From Sulfuricella sp. (GTDB lineage Bacteria > Pseudomonadota > Gammaproteobacteria > Burkholderiales > Sulfuricellaceae), in assembly GCA_028714955.1 (NCBI GenBank), contig JAQTLK010000001.1, positions 31,950-95,949 of the forward strand: a stretch of DNA of 64,000 bases. The letters are read 5' to 3'. Below, piece by piece: positions 47,841 to 57,737 of the stretch (the stretch's first letter is position 1; the number at the start of each line of letters is the position of its first letter). The notes beneath the pieces were generated by a model. It did no database searches. It was given only the letters and a program-made list of their open reading frames with translations, and had not been told where the DNA came from. Both the position numbers and the translations under genes were made by a program.

Positions 47841-49108
47841 TGAATACCAACCAGATTCTGGTGGTGGATGACGAGGCCGGCATCCGCGAACTGTTGCGCG
47901 AAATCCTCGAGGACGAAGGCTACCAGGTGCGCCTGGCGGAAAACGCCACGACCGCTCGCGCCATTCGTGCCGAGGGCCGTCCGGACATGGTGCTGCTCGA
48001 TATCTGGATGCCGGACAGCGATGGCATCACCCTGCTCAAGGAGTGGGCAAGTTCCGGCCTGCTTACCATGCCGGTAGTGATGATGTCGGGCCACGGCACG
48101 ATCGATACCGCAGTGGAGGCGACACGTATCGGCGCTTTCGATTTTCTGGAAAAACCGGTGGCCTTGCAGAAGCTCCTTGCCACGGTGAAGCGTGCCCTGA
48201 AACGCGGCGAAGCCGATTTTCATGGCGGCCCAGGCCTTTCCAGCCTGGGCAAAAGCACCATGATTCTCGAGTTGCAGAAGCGCCTGGAGCAGGTTGCCAA
48301 CCTTTCCACCCCGCTCCTGTTGCTGGGGGAAAATGGCGCCGGGGCCGACTTTTGCGCCCGTTTCCTGCATCAGGCCAACACGCCGCTGGTCGTGCCGGAA
48401 ACCACGGCATGGCTGACGGAAGGGCCGCTCGAAGTGCTCGAACAGGCACGCGACGGGGTGTTGTTCGTGCCGGAAATCGCCACGCTCAACAAGCTTGAGC
48501 AAAAAGGCCTGCTGTTCGTGCTGGGCCGGCTGGAAAAGAGCAATGTACGGCTGGTCTGCGCCGCCAGCGAATCGCTGCCGTCGCTGGTGGAGGAAGGCCG
48601 CTTCGATGCGGCCCTGTTTCAGGCGCTGAGCGGCCTGTCTTTGAGCATACCCGCCTTGCGCGAGCACCGCGAGGACGTGCCCGAACTGGCCAGCCGCGCG
48701 CTGGCGCAATATGTCGAGGCAAAGGAGGCGCCGCCGCGTCACTTCAGCGTGGCGGCGCTGAACGCGCTGCGCAATGAAAATTGGCCAGGCAACCTGCCGC
48801 AGCTCAATAACGTGGTGAAAACACTGGCTTTGACCAGTCTCGGCGAGGAAATCACGCATCAGGATGTGAGCCGGGTGCTGGCCCAGTTCGCCGGCCCCCC
48901 CGCGGTAGAGACGCTGCCCGGACTGCCTCTCGACCTGCCTCTGCGCGAAGTGCGGGACATGTTCGAGCGCGCGTATTTCGAGCACCATATCGCGAAGGCC
49001 GGCGGCAACATGAGCCGGGTGGCGGAAAATGTGGGGCTGGAGCGCACGCACCTGTACCGCAAGCTGAAGCAGCTGGGGGTCAGGTTTTCCCGCAAGACAG
49101 AAGAGTGA
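47840..49108 (+). CDS. ntrX: NtrX-type response regulator with degenerate sigma54-activator AAA+ domain
   Basis: REC (VVDDEAGIRELLREIL, VLLDIWMPDSDG), residual AAA+ fold, C-terminal Fis HTH (GGNMSRVAENVGLERTHLYRKLKQLGV). Confidence 0.88.
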   Translation: MNTNQILVVDDEAGIRELLREILEDEGYQVRLAENATTARAIRAEGRPDMVLLDIWMPDSDGITLLKEWASSGLLTMPVVMMSGHGTIDTAVEATRIGAFDFLEKPVALQKLLATVKRALKRGEADFHGGPGLSSLGKSTMILELQKRLEQVANLSTPLLLLGENGAGADFCARFLHQANTPLVVPETTAWLTEGPLEVLEQARDGVLFVPEIATLNKLEQKGLLFVLGRLEKSNVRLVCAASESLPSLVEEGRFDAALFQALSGLSLSIPALREHREDVPELASRALAQYVEAKEAPPRHFSVAALNALRNENWPGNLPQLNNVVKTLALTSLGEEITHQDVSRVLAQFAGPPAVETLPGLPLDLPLREVRDMFERAYFEHHIAKAGGNMSRVAENVGLERTHLYRKLKQLGVRFSRKTEE

Positions 49109-49137
49109 TGCCGCTGGCGGTGCCACGCTGGAAGGCA

Positions 49138-49227
49138 CGGTTTTTTGGGCGCATGGCGGTGTTGCAACGCCTTGGAATGGATAAGCATTTCGCGTCGTTG
49201 CGCCTTGCCCTGCGCCTAAAAAAACCG
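49138..49227. repeat. MITE/REP-like element with imperfect terminal inverted repeats
   Basis: cggttttttgggcgca (49138-49153) / tgcgcctaaaaaaaccg (49211-49227), with a further internal dyad, in the ntrX-trkA gap. Confidence 0.6.
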
Positions 49228-49292
49228 CACACTCCGGCCCGTCCGACAGGCTCCTAGGTTAAAATCCGGCCTTCCCCTCATTATTTGGATGC

Positions 49293-50675
49293 GTGCGAGT
49301 GAAAATCGTGATTCTGGGTGCCGGACAGGTTGGCGCGTCGGTCGCGGAAAACCTGGTGCGGGAGTCCAACGATATTACGGTGGTGGATATCGACCCTGCC
49401 AAGCTGCAGATCCTGCAGGATCGCTTCGACTTGCGCACCGTGCATGGTTTTGCCTCGCATCCCGAAGTGTTGCGCCAGGCCGGCATGGAAGATGCGGACA
49501 TGCTGCTGGCCGTGACGCAGAGCGACGAGGTTAACCTGGTGGCCTGCAAGCTGGCCCATGCCCTGTTCAATACGCCGACCAAGATCGCCCGCATCCGATA
49601 CACCGATTACCTTGCCCAGGAAGGACTCCTGGCCCATGAGAACTTTGCGGTGGATTACATCATCAGCCCGGAAGAGGTGCTGACGGATTACATCCACAAG
49701 CTGATCGAATACCCCGAGTCCCTGCAGGTGCTGGATTTTGCCAATGGCAGGGTGCGCCTGGCGGCTGTGCGCGCATTTCACGGCGGCCCGCTGGTTGGCC
49801 ATGAGTTGCAATACCTGCGCAAGCACATGCCGCATATCGATACCCGCGTAGCGGCCATTTTCCGCCAGGACCGGCCCATCATTCCGGAAGGCAAGACCGT
49901 GATCGAGGTGGGAGATGAGGTATTTCTAATCGCCGCGGCTGAAAATATTCGTGTCGTGATGCGGGAAATGCGCCGTCTCGACAAGATGGCCAAGCGGGTC
50001 ATGATTGCCGGGGGCGGCAACATTGGCCGGCGCCTGGCACGTGGCCTGGAGCAGCATTACCAGGTCAAGCTCATCGATCATAACAAACAGAATTCCCAGC
50101 GGCTGGCCGCCGAGTTGCACAACACCTTGATCCTGTTCGGAGATGCCACGGACCCTGATTTGCTGCAGGCGGAAAATGTCGAGGATATGGACGTTTTCTG
50201 CGCGCTCACCAATGATGACGAAAACAATATCATGTCCGCCCTGCTGGCCAAGCGCATGGGCGCGCGCAAAGTGATCGCCCTGATTAACCGCAGTGCTTAC
50301 GTGGACCTTGTGCAAGGCGGCCAGATCGACATTGCCATCTCTCCTGCCCAGGCCACCATCGGCAGCCTGCTCGCCCATGTCCGGCGTGGCGACATGGCGG
50401 TGGTGCATTCGCTGCGGCGCGGCGCGGCAGAGGCGCTGGAGGCCATTGCCCACGGTGATGCCAATACGTCCAAGGTGGTGGGAAAAAGCGTGGAGCAAAT
50501 CAACCTGCCGCGCGGGGCCACCATAGGCGCTATCGTGCGCGGCGACCAGGTGCTGATCGCGCACCATGATACCGTGATCGAGAGCGAAGACCACGTCATT
50601 ATTTTCGTGGTGAACAAGCAAATGATTTCCAGGATCGAGAAGCTGTTCCAGGTTGGTATCGGGTTCTTCGGATGA
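49293..50675 (+). CDS. trkA: Trk system potassium transporter TrkA
   Basis: KIVILGAGQVGASVAENLVRESNDITVVDID; second RCK VMIAGGGNIGRRLARGLE. Confidence 0.97.
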   Translation: MRVKIVILGAGQVGASVAENLVRESNDITVVDIDPAKLQILQDRFDLRTVHGFASHPEVLRQAGMEDADMLLAVTQSDEVNLVACKLAHALFNTPTKIARIRYTDYLAQEGLLAHENFAVDYIISPEEVLTDYIHKLIEYPESLQVLDFANGRVRLAAVRAFHGGPLVGHELQYLRKHMPHIDTRVAAIFRQDRPIIPEGKTVIEVGDEVFLIAAAENIRVVMREMRRLDKMAKRVMIAGGGNIGRRLARGLEQHYQVKLIDHNKQNSQRLAAELHNTLILFGDATDPDLLQAENVEDMDVFCALTNDDENNIMSALLAKRMGARKVIALINRSAYVDLVQGGQIDIAISPAQATIGSLLAHVRRGDMAVVHSLRRGAAEALEAIAHGDANTSKVVGKSVEQINLPRGATIGAIVRGDQVLIAHHDTVIESEDHVIIFVVNKQMISRIEKLFQVGIGFFG

Positions 50676-52129
50676 GAAAGGTTTTGCCCGTCATTCATGT
50701 GCTGGGCATGGTTATCATGTTGTTCAGCCTGACCATGCTGGCGCCTTTGCTGCTGTCCTGGTGGCTTCAGGATGGCGCTGCCAGCGCCTATGACGAAGCC
50801 GTTGGCATAAGCTTTGTCACCGGATTTATGGGCTGGTTTGGCACCAGCCGCTATAAGCGCGAGCTCAAGGTTCGGGACGGCTTTCTGCTGGTGGTGCTGA
50901 TCTGGACTTCTTTGGCGGCATTTTCCACCATCCCGCTGCTGGTGCAGATTCCTGGGTTGAGTTTCACCGATGCATACTTCGAAACCATGTCCGGGCTTAC
51001 CACCACAGGGTCAACGGTGCTTTCCGGTTTGGACAGCTTGCCGCCATCGATCAATTTCTGGCGCACGGAATTGGTCTGGCTTGGCGGCATGGGCCTGATC
51101 GTGCTGGCCGTGGCGGTGCTGCCTCTCCTGGGTATCGGCGGCCGCCAGATGTACAAGGCGGAAACGCCCGGTCCAATGAAGGACAGCCAGCTTACGCCAC
51201 GCATCACGGAAACGGCCAAAGGCTTGTGGCTGGCATATGCCGCCATCACCCTGGCATGTTTCCTGTCCTTCCGGCTGGCCGGCATGACTTGGCTGGATGC
51301 GGTGATGCACGCCTTCGCCACCATGGGGCTGGGCGGGTTTTCCTCTCACGATGCCAGTTTTGCTTATTTCAATTCACCTTTGATCGAGGCCGTCTCCATC
51401 GTGTTCATGCTGATTGCCGGCATCAATTTCGCCACCCATTTCATGGCGCTGCGCGGTAAAAGTTTTGCCCCTTATCGGCGCGACCCCGAGGCCGGGTTGT
51501 TCCTCGGCGTATTGCTTGTGAGCGTGTTGGGCGTTGCCCTGTATTTGTGGCGAATGGGTGTTTATCCTGATTTTCTTACGGCGCTGCGTTTCGCCAGCTT
51601 CAATACGGTTTCCATCGCCACCACCACGGGGTTCTCCAATACCGATTACAACCAGTGGCCGATTTTTGCGCCACTGTGGCTACTTTTCCTGTGCAGCTTC
51701 GCTTCCAGTTCAGGCTCCACGGGGGGCGGCATCAAGATGATCCGCGCCCAGCTGCTTTACAAGCAGGTATACCGGGAGATGAAAAAACTGCTGCATCCCG
51801 ACGGGGTCATGCTTACCAAACTGGGAGGGCAAGTGGTCCCGAACAAGATTATTTACGCGGTGCTGGCGTTTCTGTTCATTTACGTGGTGAGCATCGTGTC
51901 CATGACCCTGGTGCTAACCGCCTCCGGGCTGGATGTAGTCAGTGCTTTTTCTGCCGTGGTGGCCTCCATCAACAACACCGGTCCGGGGTTGAATCAGGTG
52001 GGGCCCGCCACGACCTATGCGGTGCTCACCGATTTTCAAACCTGGGTGTGTATTTTTGCCATGTTGCTGGGCCGCCTGGAATTGTTCACCCTGCTGATCG
52101 TCTTTACCCCTGCGTTCTGGCGTAAATGA
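50672..52129 (+). CDS. trkH: Trk system potassium uptake protein TrkH
   Basis: TMSGLTTTGSTV, FATMGLGGFSSHD, SSGSTGGGIKMIR selectivity-filter repeats. Confidence 0.97.
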   Translation: MRKVLPVIHVLGMVIMLFSLTMLAPLLLSWWLQDGAASAYDEAVGISFVTGFMGWFGTSRYKRELKVRDGFLLVVLIWTSLAAFSTIPLLVQIPGLSFTDAYFETMSGLTTTGSTVLSGLDSLPPSINFWRTELVWLGGMGLIVLAVAVLPLLGIGGRQMYKAETPGPMKDSQLTPRITETAKGLWLAYAAITLACFLSFRLAGMTWLDAVMHAFATMGLGGFSSHDASFAYFNSPLIEAVSIVFMLIAGINFATHFMALRGKSFAPYRRDPEAGLFLGVLLVSVLGVALYLWRMGVYPDFLTALRFASFNTVSIATTTGFSNTDYNQWPIFAPLWLLFLCSFASSSGSTGGGIKMIRAQLLYKQVYREMKKLLHPDGVMLTKLGGQVVPNKIIYAVLAFLFIYVVSIVSMTLVLTASGLDVVSAFSAVVASINNTGPGLNQVGPATTYAVLTDFQTWVCIFAMLLGRLELFTLLIVFTPAFWRK

Positions 52130-52133
52130 TGAA

Positions 52134-54827
52134 TTAGTGGGCCTGTTCCCAGTTCGCGCCCTCCCCCACCTCCGCCACCAGCGGTACGGCCAGGCTGGCG
52201 ACGCCGGCCATGAGGCGTGGCAGCTCATGCTTGACCAGGGCCAGTTCCGCCTGCGGCACTTCCAGCACCAGTTCGTCATGCACCTGCATGACCAGCAAGG
52301 TCTGCATCTTCTCTTCCTGCAGCCAGCGGTGAACGGCGATCATCGCCAGCTTGATGAGGTCGGCGGCAGTGCCTTGCATCGGCGCGTTGATCGCGGCGCG
52401 CTCCGCCGCTTGCCGCCGCGGCCCGCTGGCGGCGTTGATTTCCGGCAGCCACAGGCGGCGGCCGAATACGGTCTCCACGTAGCCCTGCCGTTTTGCCATG
52501 TCGCGGGTGTGTTCCATGTATCTGGCCACGCCCGGGTAGCGCTCGAAATAGCGCTCCATGTAGGCCTGAGCGGCGCTGCGGTCGATGTTGAGCTGGCTGG
52601 CCAGGCCGAATGACGACATGCCGTAGATCAGCCCGAAGTTGATGACCTTGGCGTAGCGGCGCTGTTCCGGGGTTACTTCGAGCGGCGTGCAGGAAAAAAT
52701 TTCCGCCGCGGTGGCGCGATGGATGTCCTCCCCGGCCGCGAAGGCGCGCAGCAAGTTGGCGTCGCCAGAGAGGTGGGCCATGATGCGCAGCTCGATCTGG
52801 GAATAGTCGGCGGACACGATGCGGCTGCCGGGCGGGGCGATGAAGGCTTCGCGGATGTGCCGTCCTTCCTCGCTGCGTACCGGGATATTCTGCAGGTTGG
52901 GGTCTGCGGAGGCCAGCCGTCCGGTCACCGCCACGGCCTGGTTGTAGCTGGTGTGCACGCGGCCGGTGGCGGGATCCACCATGCGCGGCAGTTTGTCGGT
53001 ATAGGTGGATTTCAGCTTGGACAGGCCGCGGAAGTCGAGCAGGATTTTAGGCAACGGATAGTCCAGCGCCAGTTGCTGCAGCACATCCTCATCCGTGGAG
53101 GGCGCGCCGCCGGGCGTTTTTTTCTTGATCGGCAGACCCAGGCGGCCAAACAGGATTTCCTGTATCTGTTTCGGTGAATTGAGGTTGAAGGGTTGCCCTG
53201 CCAGTTGGTATGCTTCCTGTTCCAGCGTCAGCATTTTCTCGCCCAGCACGCGGCTTTGGTTCGCCAGCAGCTTGCTGTCGATCAGCACGCCGTTGCGTTC
53301 CACGTGAAACAATACCTGTGAAACCGGGACCTCGATCTCGCGATAAATGAAATCCAGCCGGGCATCGCGGCTGATTTGCGGGTAAAGGTTGTGGTGCAGT
53401 TGCAAGGTGATGTCGGCGTCTTCGGCGGCATAGGCCGTGGCGGTATCGAGCGCCACTTGCGCGAAGCCGATCTGCTTCGCACCCTTGCCCGCGACCTCGG
53501 CGTAGGTCAGCGTTTTGATGCCGAGGTGGCGCGCGGCGAGGGCGTCCATGTCGTGCGTCTTGTGGCTTTCCAGCACGTAGGATTGCAACAGGGTGTCATG
53601 AGTGATGCCTTGCAAGGCGATGCCGTGGTTGGCGAAAATGTGGCTGTCATACTTGAGGTTTTGTCCCAGCTTGGGTTTTGCAGGGTTTTCCAGCCACGGC
53701 TTGAGGCGCTCCAATGTTTTTGCGAAATCCAGTTGTTGCGGTGCGCCGGCGTAATGGTGCGCCAGGGGCAGATAGGCGGCCTGATGGGGGGTGATGGCAA
53801 AGGAGATGCCCACCAGTCTGGCCCGCATGGGGTCGAGGCCGGTCGTCTCGGTGTCCAGGCTGACCAATTCCGCCGCTTCTATGCGGGTCAGCCAATGCGT
53901 CAACAGGCGCTCATCGAGAATGGTCTCGTACTGGGGGTCGGGCCGGGTCGCCCGGGCATCCGGAGCGGATTCGCCGGTCCCGGCAGCGGGCAGTTCGCGC
54001 AGCCAGGTTTTGAATGCCAGGCGCTCATAGAGTTCGCGCAGCCTGGCGTTGTCCGGCGGCTCCGCGGTCAGTTGCTGCAGGCCGACCGGCAAGGGCACAT
54101 CGCGGCGAATGGTGAGCAATTCGCGTGCTTTGGGCAGCCAGTCCAGCGTATTGCGCAGGTTCTCGCCCGCCGCGCCGCCCACTTCCCGGGCGTGCGCCAT
54201 CAGATTGTCCAGCGTGTGGTATTGGCTCAGCCACTTGACCGCCGTCTTGGGGCCGACCTTGGCCACGCCGGGTACATTGTCCGCGCTGTCGCCGACCAGC
54301 GCCAGATAGTCGACGATGCGTGCTGGTGGCACGCCGAATTTTCTCGCCACTCCCTCCTCGTCGAGCTTTTCGTTGGACATGGTGTTAATCAGCGTAACCT
54401 GTCCGTTGACCAGTTGCGCCATGTCCTTATCACCAGTGGAAATCACGGTGCGCATCCCGGCTTCCGTGGCGAGCCTGGCCAGCGTGCCGATGACATCATC
54501 CGCTTCCACGCCATCTACCGCCAGCAGCGGCCAGCCCATGGCGCGGATGGTGTCGTGCAGCGGCTCGATCTGGGCAACGAGGTCCGGCGGCATGGGGGGG
54601 CGCTGCCCCTTGTAGTCGGGATAGAGTTCGTCGCGGAAGGTCTTGCCTTTTGCGTCGAACACGCAGGCGCTATAATCGGCCTGGTAATCCTGGTGCAGGC
54701 GGCGCAGCATGTTGAGCACGCCGTAGATGGCGCCGGTTGGCTCGTTGTGGCGGTTGCGCAGATCGGGCAGGGCGTGGAAGGCGCGGTAGAGGTAAGATGA
54801 GGCATCAACCAGCAGTAATGTTTTCAT
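52134..54827 (-). CDS. polA: DNA polymerase I
   Basis: MKTLLLVDASSYLYRAFHALPDLRN; SADYSQIELRIMAHLSGD; MQVHDELVLEVP. Confidence 0.98.
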   Translation of the reverse strand: MKTLLLVDASSYLYRAFHALPDLRNRHNEPTGAIYGVLNMLRRLHQDYQADYSACVFDAKGKTFRDELYPDYKGQRPPMPPDLVAQIEPLHDTIRAMGWPLLAVDGVEADDVIGTLARLATEAGMRTVISTGDKDMAQLVNGQVTLINTMSNEKLDEEGVARKFGVPPARIVDYLALVGDSADNVPGVAKVGPKTAVKWLSQYHTLDNLMAHAREVGGAAGENLRNTLDWLPKARELLTIRRDVPLPVGLQQLTAEPPDNARLRELYERLAFKTWLRELPAAGTGESAPDARATRPDPQYETILDERLLTHWLTRIEAAELVSLDTETTGLDPMRARLVGISFAITPHQAAYLPLAHHYAGAPQQLDFAKTLERLKPWLENPAKPKLGQNLKYDSHIFANHGIALQGITHDTLLQSYVLESHKTHDMDALAARHLGIKTLTYAEVAGKGAKQIGFAQVALDTATAYAAEDADITLQLHHNLYPQISRDARLDFIYREIEVPVSQVLFHVERNGVLIDSKLLANQSRVLGEKMLTLEQEAYQLAGQPFNLNSPKQIQEILFGRLGLPIKKKTPGGAPSTDEDVLQQLALDYPLPKILLDFRGLSKLKSTYTDKLPRMVDPATGRVHTSYNQAVAVTGRLASADPNLQNIPVRSEEGRHIREAFIAPPGSRIVSADYSQIELRIMAHLSGDANLLRAFAAGEDIHRATAAEIFSCTPLEVTPEQRRYAKVINFGLIYGMSSFGLASQLNIDRSAAQAYMERYFERYPGVARYMEHTRDMAKRQGYVETVFGRRLWLPEINAASGPRRQAAERAAINAPMQGTAADLIKLAMIAVHRWLQEEKMQTLLVMQVHDELVLEVPQAELALVKHELPRLMAGVASLAVPLVAEVGEGANWEQAH

Positions 54828-54846
54828 AGGCGAGAAAGAATACTCA

Positions 54847-55575
54847 ATGAGTGCAGCGGAAAAACTACCCAAGCCTCTCGATCCGGACCTCCTGACGCAA
54901 GGTTATTCAGCGCGGGAGTCGTGGCGGGTGTTCGGGATTATGTCAGAGTTCGTCGAATCCACCGAGCGCCTGAGCGCCATCCGCCCGGCCGTGAGCATCT
55001 TCGGCAGCGCTCGTACCCCGCCGGAGCACCCCTATTATATGCTGGCCGAGCAGATCGCGCGGAAGCTCTCGGACGCCGGCTTTGCCGTGATTTCCGGCGG
55101 GGGTCCCGGGATCATGGAGGCGGCCAACAAGGGGGCATTCTTCGGCACTTCCCCCAGTGTCGGCCTCAATATCCAGTTGCCCCACGAACAGCATTCCAAC
55201 CCTTACCAGGACATCAGCCAGACATTCCGCCATTTTTTTGCGCGCAAGGTGATGTTCGTCAAGTTCGCTACCGCCTACGTCGTGATGCCGGGCGGTTTCG
55301 GCACCGTCGACGAACTGATGGAGGCGCTCACCTTGGTGCAGACCGGAAAATCCAGGAAAATTCCCATTATCCTGGTCAACGAACCATTCTGGCGCGACTT
55401 GCTGCTCTGGTTCCGCACCACGCTGGTGAGAGAAAAAGTGATCAGCGCGGAAGACCTGAATCTGATCCAGGTGATCGACGAACCGGACGCGGTAGTGGAG
55501 GCCATATTCAAATATTACGAAGCCAGCGGTTTCGAGCCCTCGCCGGCGGAACGGGAAATTCAGCTCAATCTTTAA
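54847..55575 (+). CDS. LOG family protein (TIGR00730, PGGxGTxxE)
   Basis: SGGGPGIMEAANKGA; VMPGGFGTVDELMEALTLVQTGK. Confidence 0.9.
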   Translation: MSAAEKLPKPLDPDLLTQGYSARESWRVFGIMSEFVESTERLSAIRPAVSIFGSARTPPEHPYYMLAEQIARKLSDAGFAVISGGGPGIMEAANKGAFFGTSPSVGLNIQLPHEQHSNPYQDISQTFRHFFARKVMFVKFATAYVVMPGGFGTVDELMEALTLVQTGKSRKIPIILVNEPFWRDLLLWFRTTLVREKVISAEDLNLIQVIDEPDAVVEAIFKYYEASGFEPSPAEREIQLNL

Positions 55576-55642
55576 CCCAGGTGCTTATCCGCGGCCGCGG
55601 CAAGCGGTATAATCCGCGTTCAATCTTCCCGTAGGAATTGTC

Positions 55643-55981
55643 ATGCGCCGTCTTGTTCCCCTGCTGATGCTGTGCGCCCTTCCCGCCCTTGCGGATCAGG
55701 CAGCCACCCCTCCAGGCTTGCAGCCCCTGCCAGAGCCGCCCGCACCACCGCCGGGCTATGAGCCTGACCCTTCCCTGGAGCCGCAAGTCACGATCACCAG
55801 GCGCGGCGAGGACAAGGTGGAAGAGTTTCGCATTCACGGCAAGCTTTACATGATGAAAATCACGCCGCCCCATGGCGTGCCTTATTACCTGATCGACGAA
55901 CAGGGCACGGGCAGGTTCGTGCGCCAGGGCGAAGTGAGCCCCGGCGTGATGGTGCCGATGTGGCTGCTGAAATCCTTTTAG
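55643..55981 (+). CDS. DUF2782 domain protein
   Basis: Signal peptide, Pro-rich segment, EPQVTITRRGEDKVEEFRIHGKLYMMKITPPHGVPYYLID; located before thrB. Confidence 0.8.
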   Translation: MRRLVPLLMLCALPALADQAATPPGLQPLPEPPAPPPGYEPDPSLEPQVTITRRGEDKVEEFRIHGKLYMMKITPPHGVPYYLIDEQGTGRFVRQGEVSPGVMVPMWLLKSF

Positions 55982-56011
55982 GTTTATTGCAGCCCCGCGG
56001 CTGATTACGAC

Positions 56012-56965
56012 ATGTCCGTTTTTACCACCGTCACCCACGCCCAGCTCGAGCACTGGCTGAAAGGCTACGCCCTCGGTTCCTTGCAGGATCTGCAGGGCAT
56101 TTCCGCCGGCATCGAGAATACCAACTACTTCGTCACTACCAGCCACGGGCGTTATGTGCTGACCTTGTTCGAAAAACTCGGCGCAGACGAACTTCCCTTT
56201 TTCATCAACCTCATGGCGCACCTCGCGCATCACGGCATTCCCTGCCCGGCGCCGGTTGCCAATCTGCACGATGGCTACCTGGGTGAACTCAACGGCAAGC
56301 CGGCTTGCATCGTGAGTTGTCTGGAAGGCGAGTCCTTGCATGAAACCACCCCGCATCACTGCCGCGAAGTGGGTGAAATGCTTGCCGCAATGCACCTGGC
56401 CGGCCAGAGCTACCCCGCCCAGATGCCCAATCCGCGCGGCCCGCGCTGGTGGAAGCGCACCGCTCCGCAGGTCATGCCGTTTCTCGATGCGGAAGATGCC
56501 GCCCTGCTGGCGGAAGAGTTGCATTTCCAGTCGCTTTACCGTTTCGAAGACCTGCCGCGTGGCGTGATCCATGCCGACCTGTTCCGCGACAACGTGCTGT
56601 TCAAGGGCGACAGCATCGGCGGGCTGATCGACTTTTATTTTGCCTGCACCGATGCCTGGCTCTACGACCTGGCGATTACAGTCAACGACTGGTGCGTCAA
56701 TGTCGAGGACGGAACGCTGGATCGGCAGCGCATGGCAGCCATGCTCGAAGCGTATCATGGCACCCGCCCGTTGAGCGCGATCGAGCGCAACGCCTGGCCG
56801 GTCATGTTGCGCGCCGCGGCTCTGCGCTTCTGGCTGTCGCGCCTGTACGACTTCCATTTTCCGCGTCCGGGCGAAATGACTTTTGCCAAGGACCCCAGGC
56901 ATTTCCGCCGCATTTTGCAGCATCATGTCAGCCACCACGATGCCCTGCGGCAGATGTGGGTTTGA
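56012..56965 (+). CDS. thrB: Homoserine kinase (ThrB, choline-kinase fold)
   Basis: [57 protein letters not shown]. Confidence 0.95.
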   Translation: MSVFTTVTHAQLEHWLKGYALGSLQDLQGISAGIENTNYFVTTSHGRYVLTLFEKLGADELPFFINLMAHLAHHGIPCPAPVANLHDGYLGELNGKPACIVSCLEGESLHETTPHHCREVGEMLAAMHLAGQSYPAQMPNPRGPRWWKRTAPQVMPFLDAEDAALLAEELHFQSLYRFEDLPRGVIHADLFRDNVLFKGDSIGGLIDFYFACTDAWLYDLAITVNDWCVNVEDGTLDRQRMAAMLEAYHGTRPLSAIERNAWPVMLRAAALRFWLSRLYDFHFPRPGEMTFAKDPRHFRRILQHHVSHHDALRQMWV

Positions 56966-56969
56966 AGCC

Positions 56970-57737
56970 ATGACAGAGACGGCGCCGCTACAGGCACAGC
57001 ACGTCCAGCCGCGCACGGTCGATATGGCGCAGGGGTGGCGCTGGATCGTCGCGGGTTTCCGGCTGTTCGCCAGAAACCCGCAGATATGGATCGTTTTCTT
57101 CCTGATCTATCTGGTGGTTGAACTGGTGCTGGCGCTATTTGTGCCGGTGGTTGGCCCGCTCGGATCGGCCCTGCTCGACCCGATCTTTCTCGCCGGCTTC
57201 ATGGCCGGATGCCGCGCGCAGGAACTGGACGAAGAACTGGAAATCACTCATCTGCTTGCCGGTTTTAAGGCCAACGTGCGGCAACTGGCAACACTGGGCG
57301 GCCTTTATCTGAGCGGTAAAATCCTCATCGTCATCCTTGCCATGGGCGTGACAGGCATGATTTATGGGTCAATGGCACCGCTCGAACTGGACAAGCTGGA
57401 TGCCGCCGATCCTGCCCTGCTTCCGCTCCTGACGCAGTATATGGTCATGGGGGCGCTGGTGATGGCCATGCTCGTGCCGTTGCTCATGGCTTACTGGTTT
57501 GCCCCTGCCCTGGTGCTGTTCGACGGCCTCTCCGCCAGGCAGGCGATGAAACTGAGCTTCGCCGCCTGTTTGCGCAACTTCTTGCCCTTTACGCTGTATG
57601 GCGTGGCCGGCATGGCGCTTTTCGCGCTGGGCGCGATACCGCTCGGTCTTGGCCTGCTGGCCGTCGTCCCGGTGCTGTTCGCCACCTCCATCTACGCAGC
57701 ATACCGCGATATTTTCGTGGCGGCGAACGAAGATTAA
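56970..57737 (+). CDS. BPSS1780-type multi-TM membrane protein
   Basis: GWRWIVAGFRLFARNPQIWIVFFLIYLVVE...; several TM segments. Confidence 0.75.
   Translation: MTETAPLQAQHVQPRTVDMAQGWRWIVAGFRLFARNPQIWIVFFLIYLVVELVLALFVPVVGPLGSALLDPIFLAGFMAGCRAQELDEELEITHLLAGFKANVRQLATLGGLYLSGKILIVILAMGVTGMIYGSMAPLELDKLDAADPALLPLLTQYMVMGALVMAMLVPLLMAYWFAPALVLFDGLSARQAMKLSFAACLRNFLPFTLYGVAGMALFALGAIPLGLGLLAVVPVLFATSIYAAYRDIFVAANED

Noticed and set aside
53296-53311. parS-like cgttccacgtgaaaca in polA
   Set aside because: 14/16 match that encodes a polymerase I segment (LFHVERNG); probably coincidental, though a ParB ChIP would settle it.
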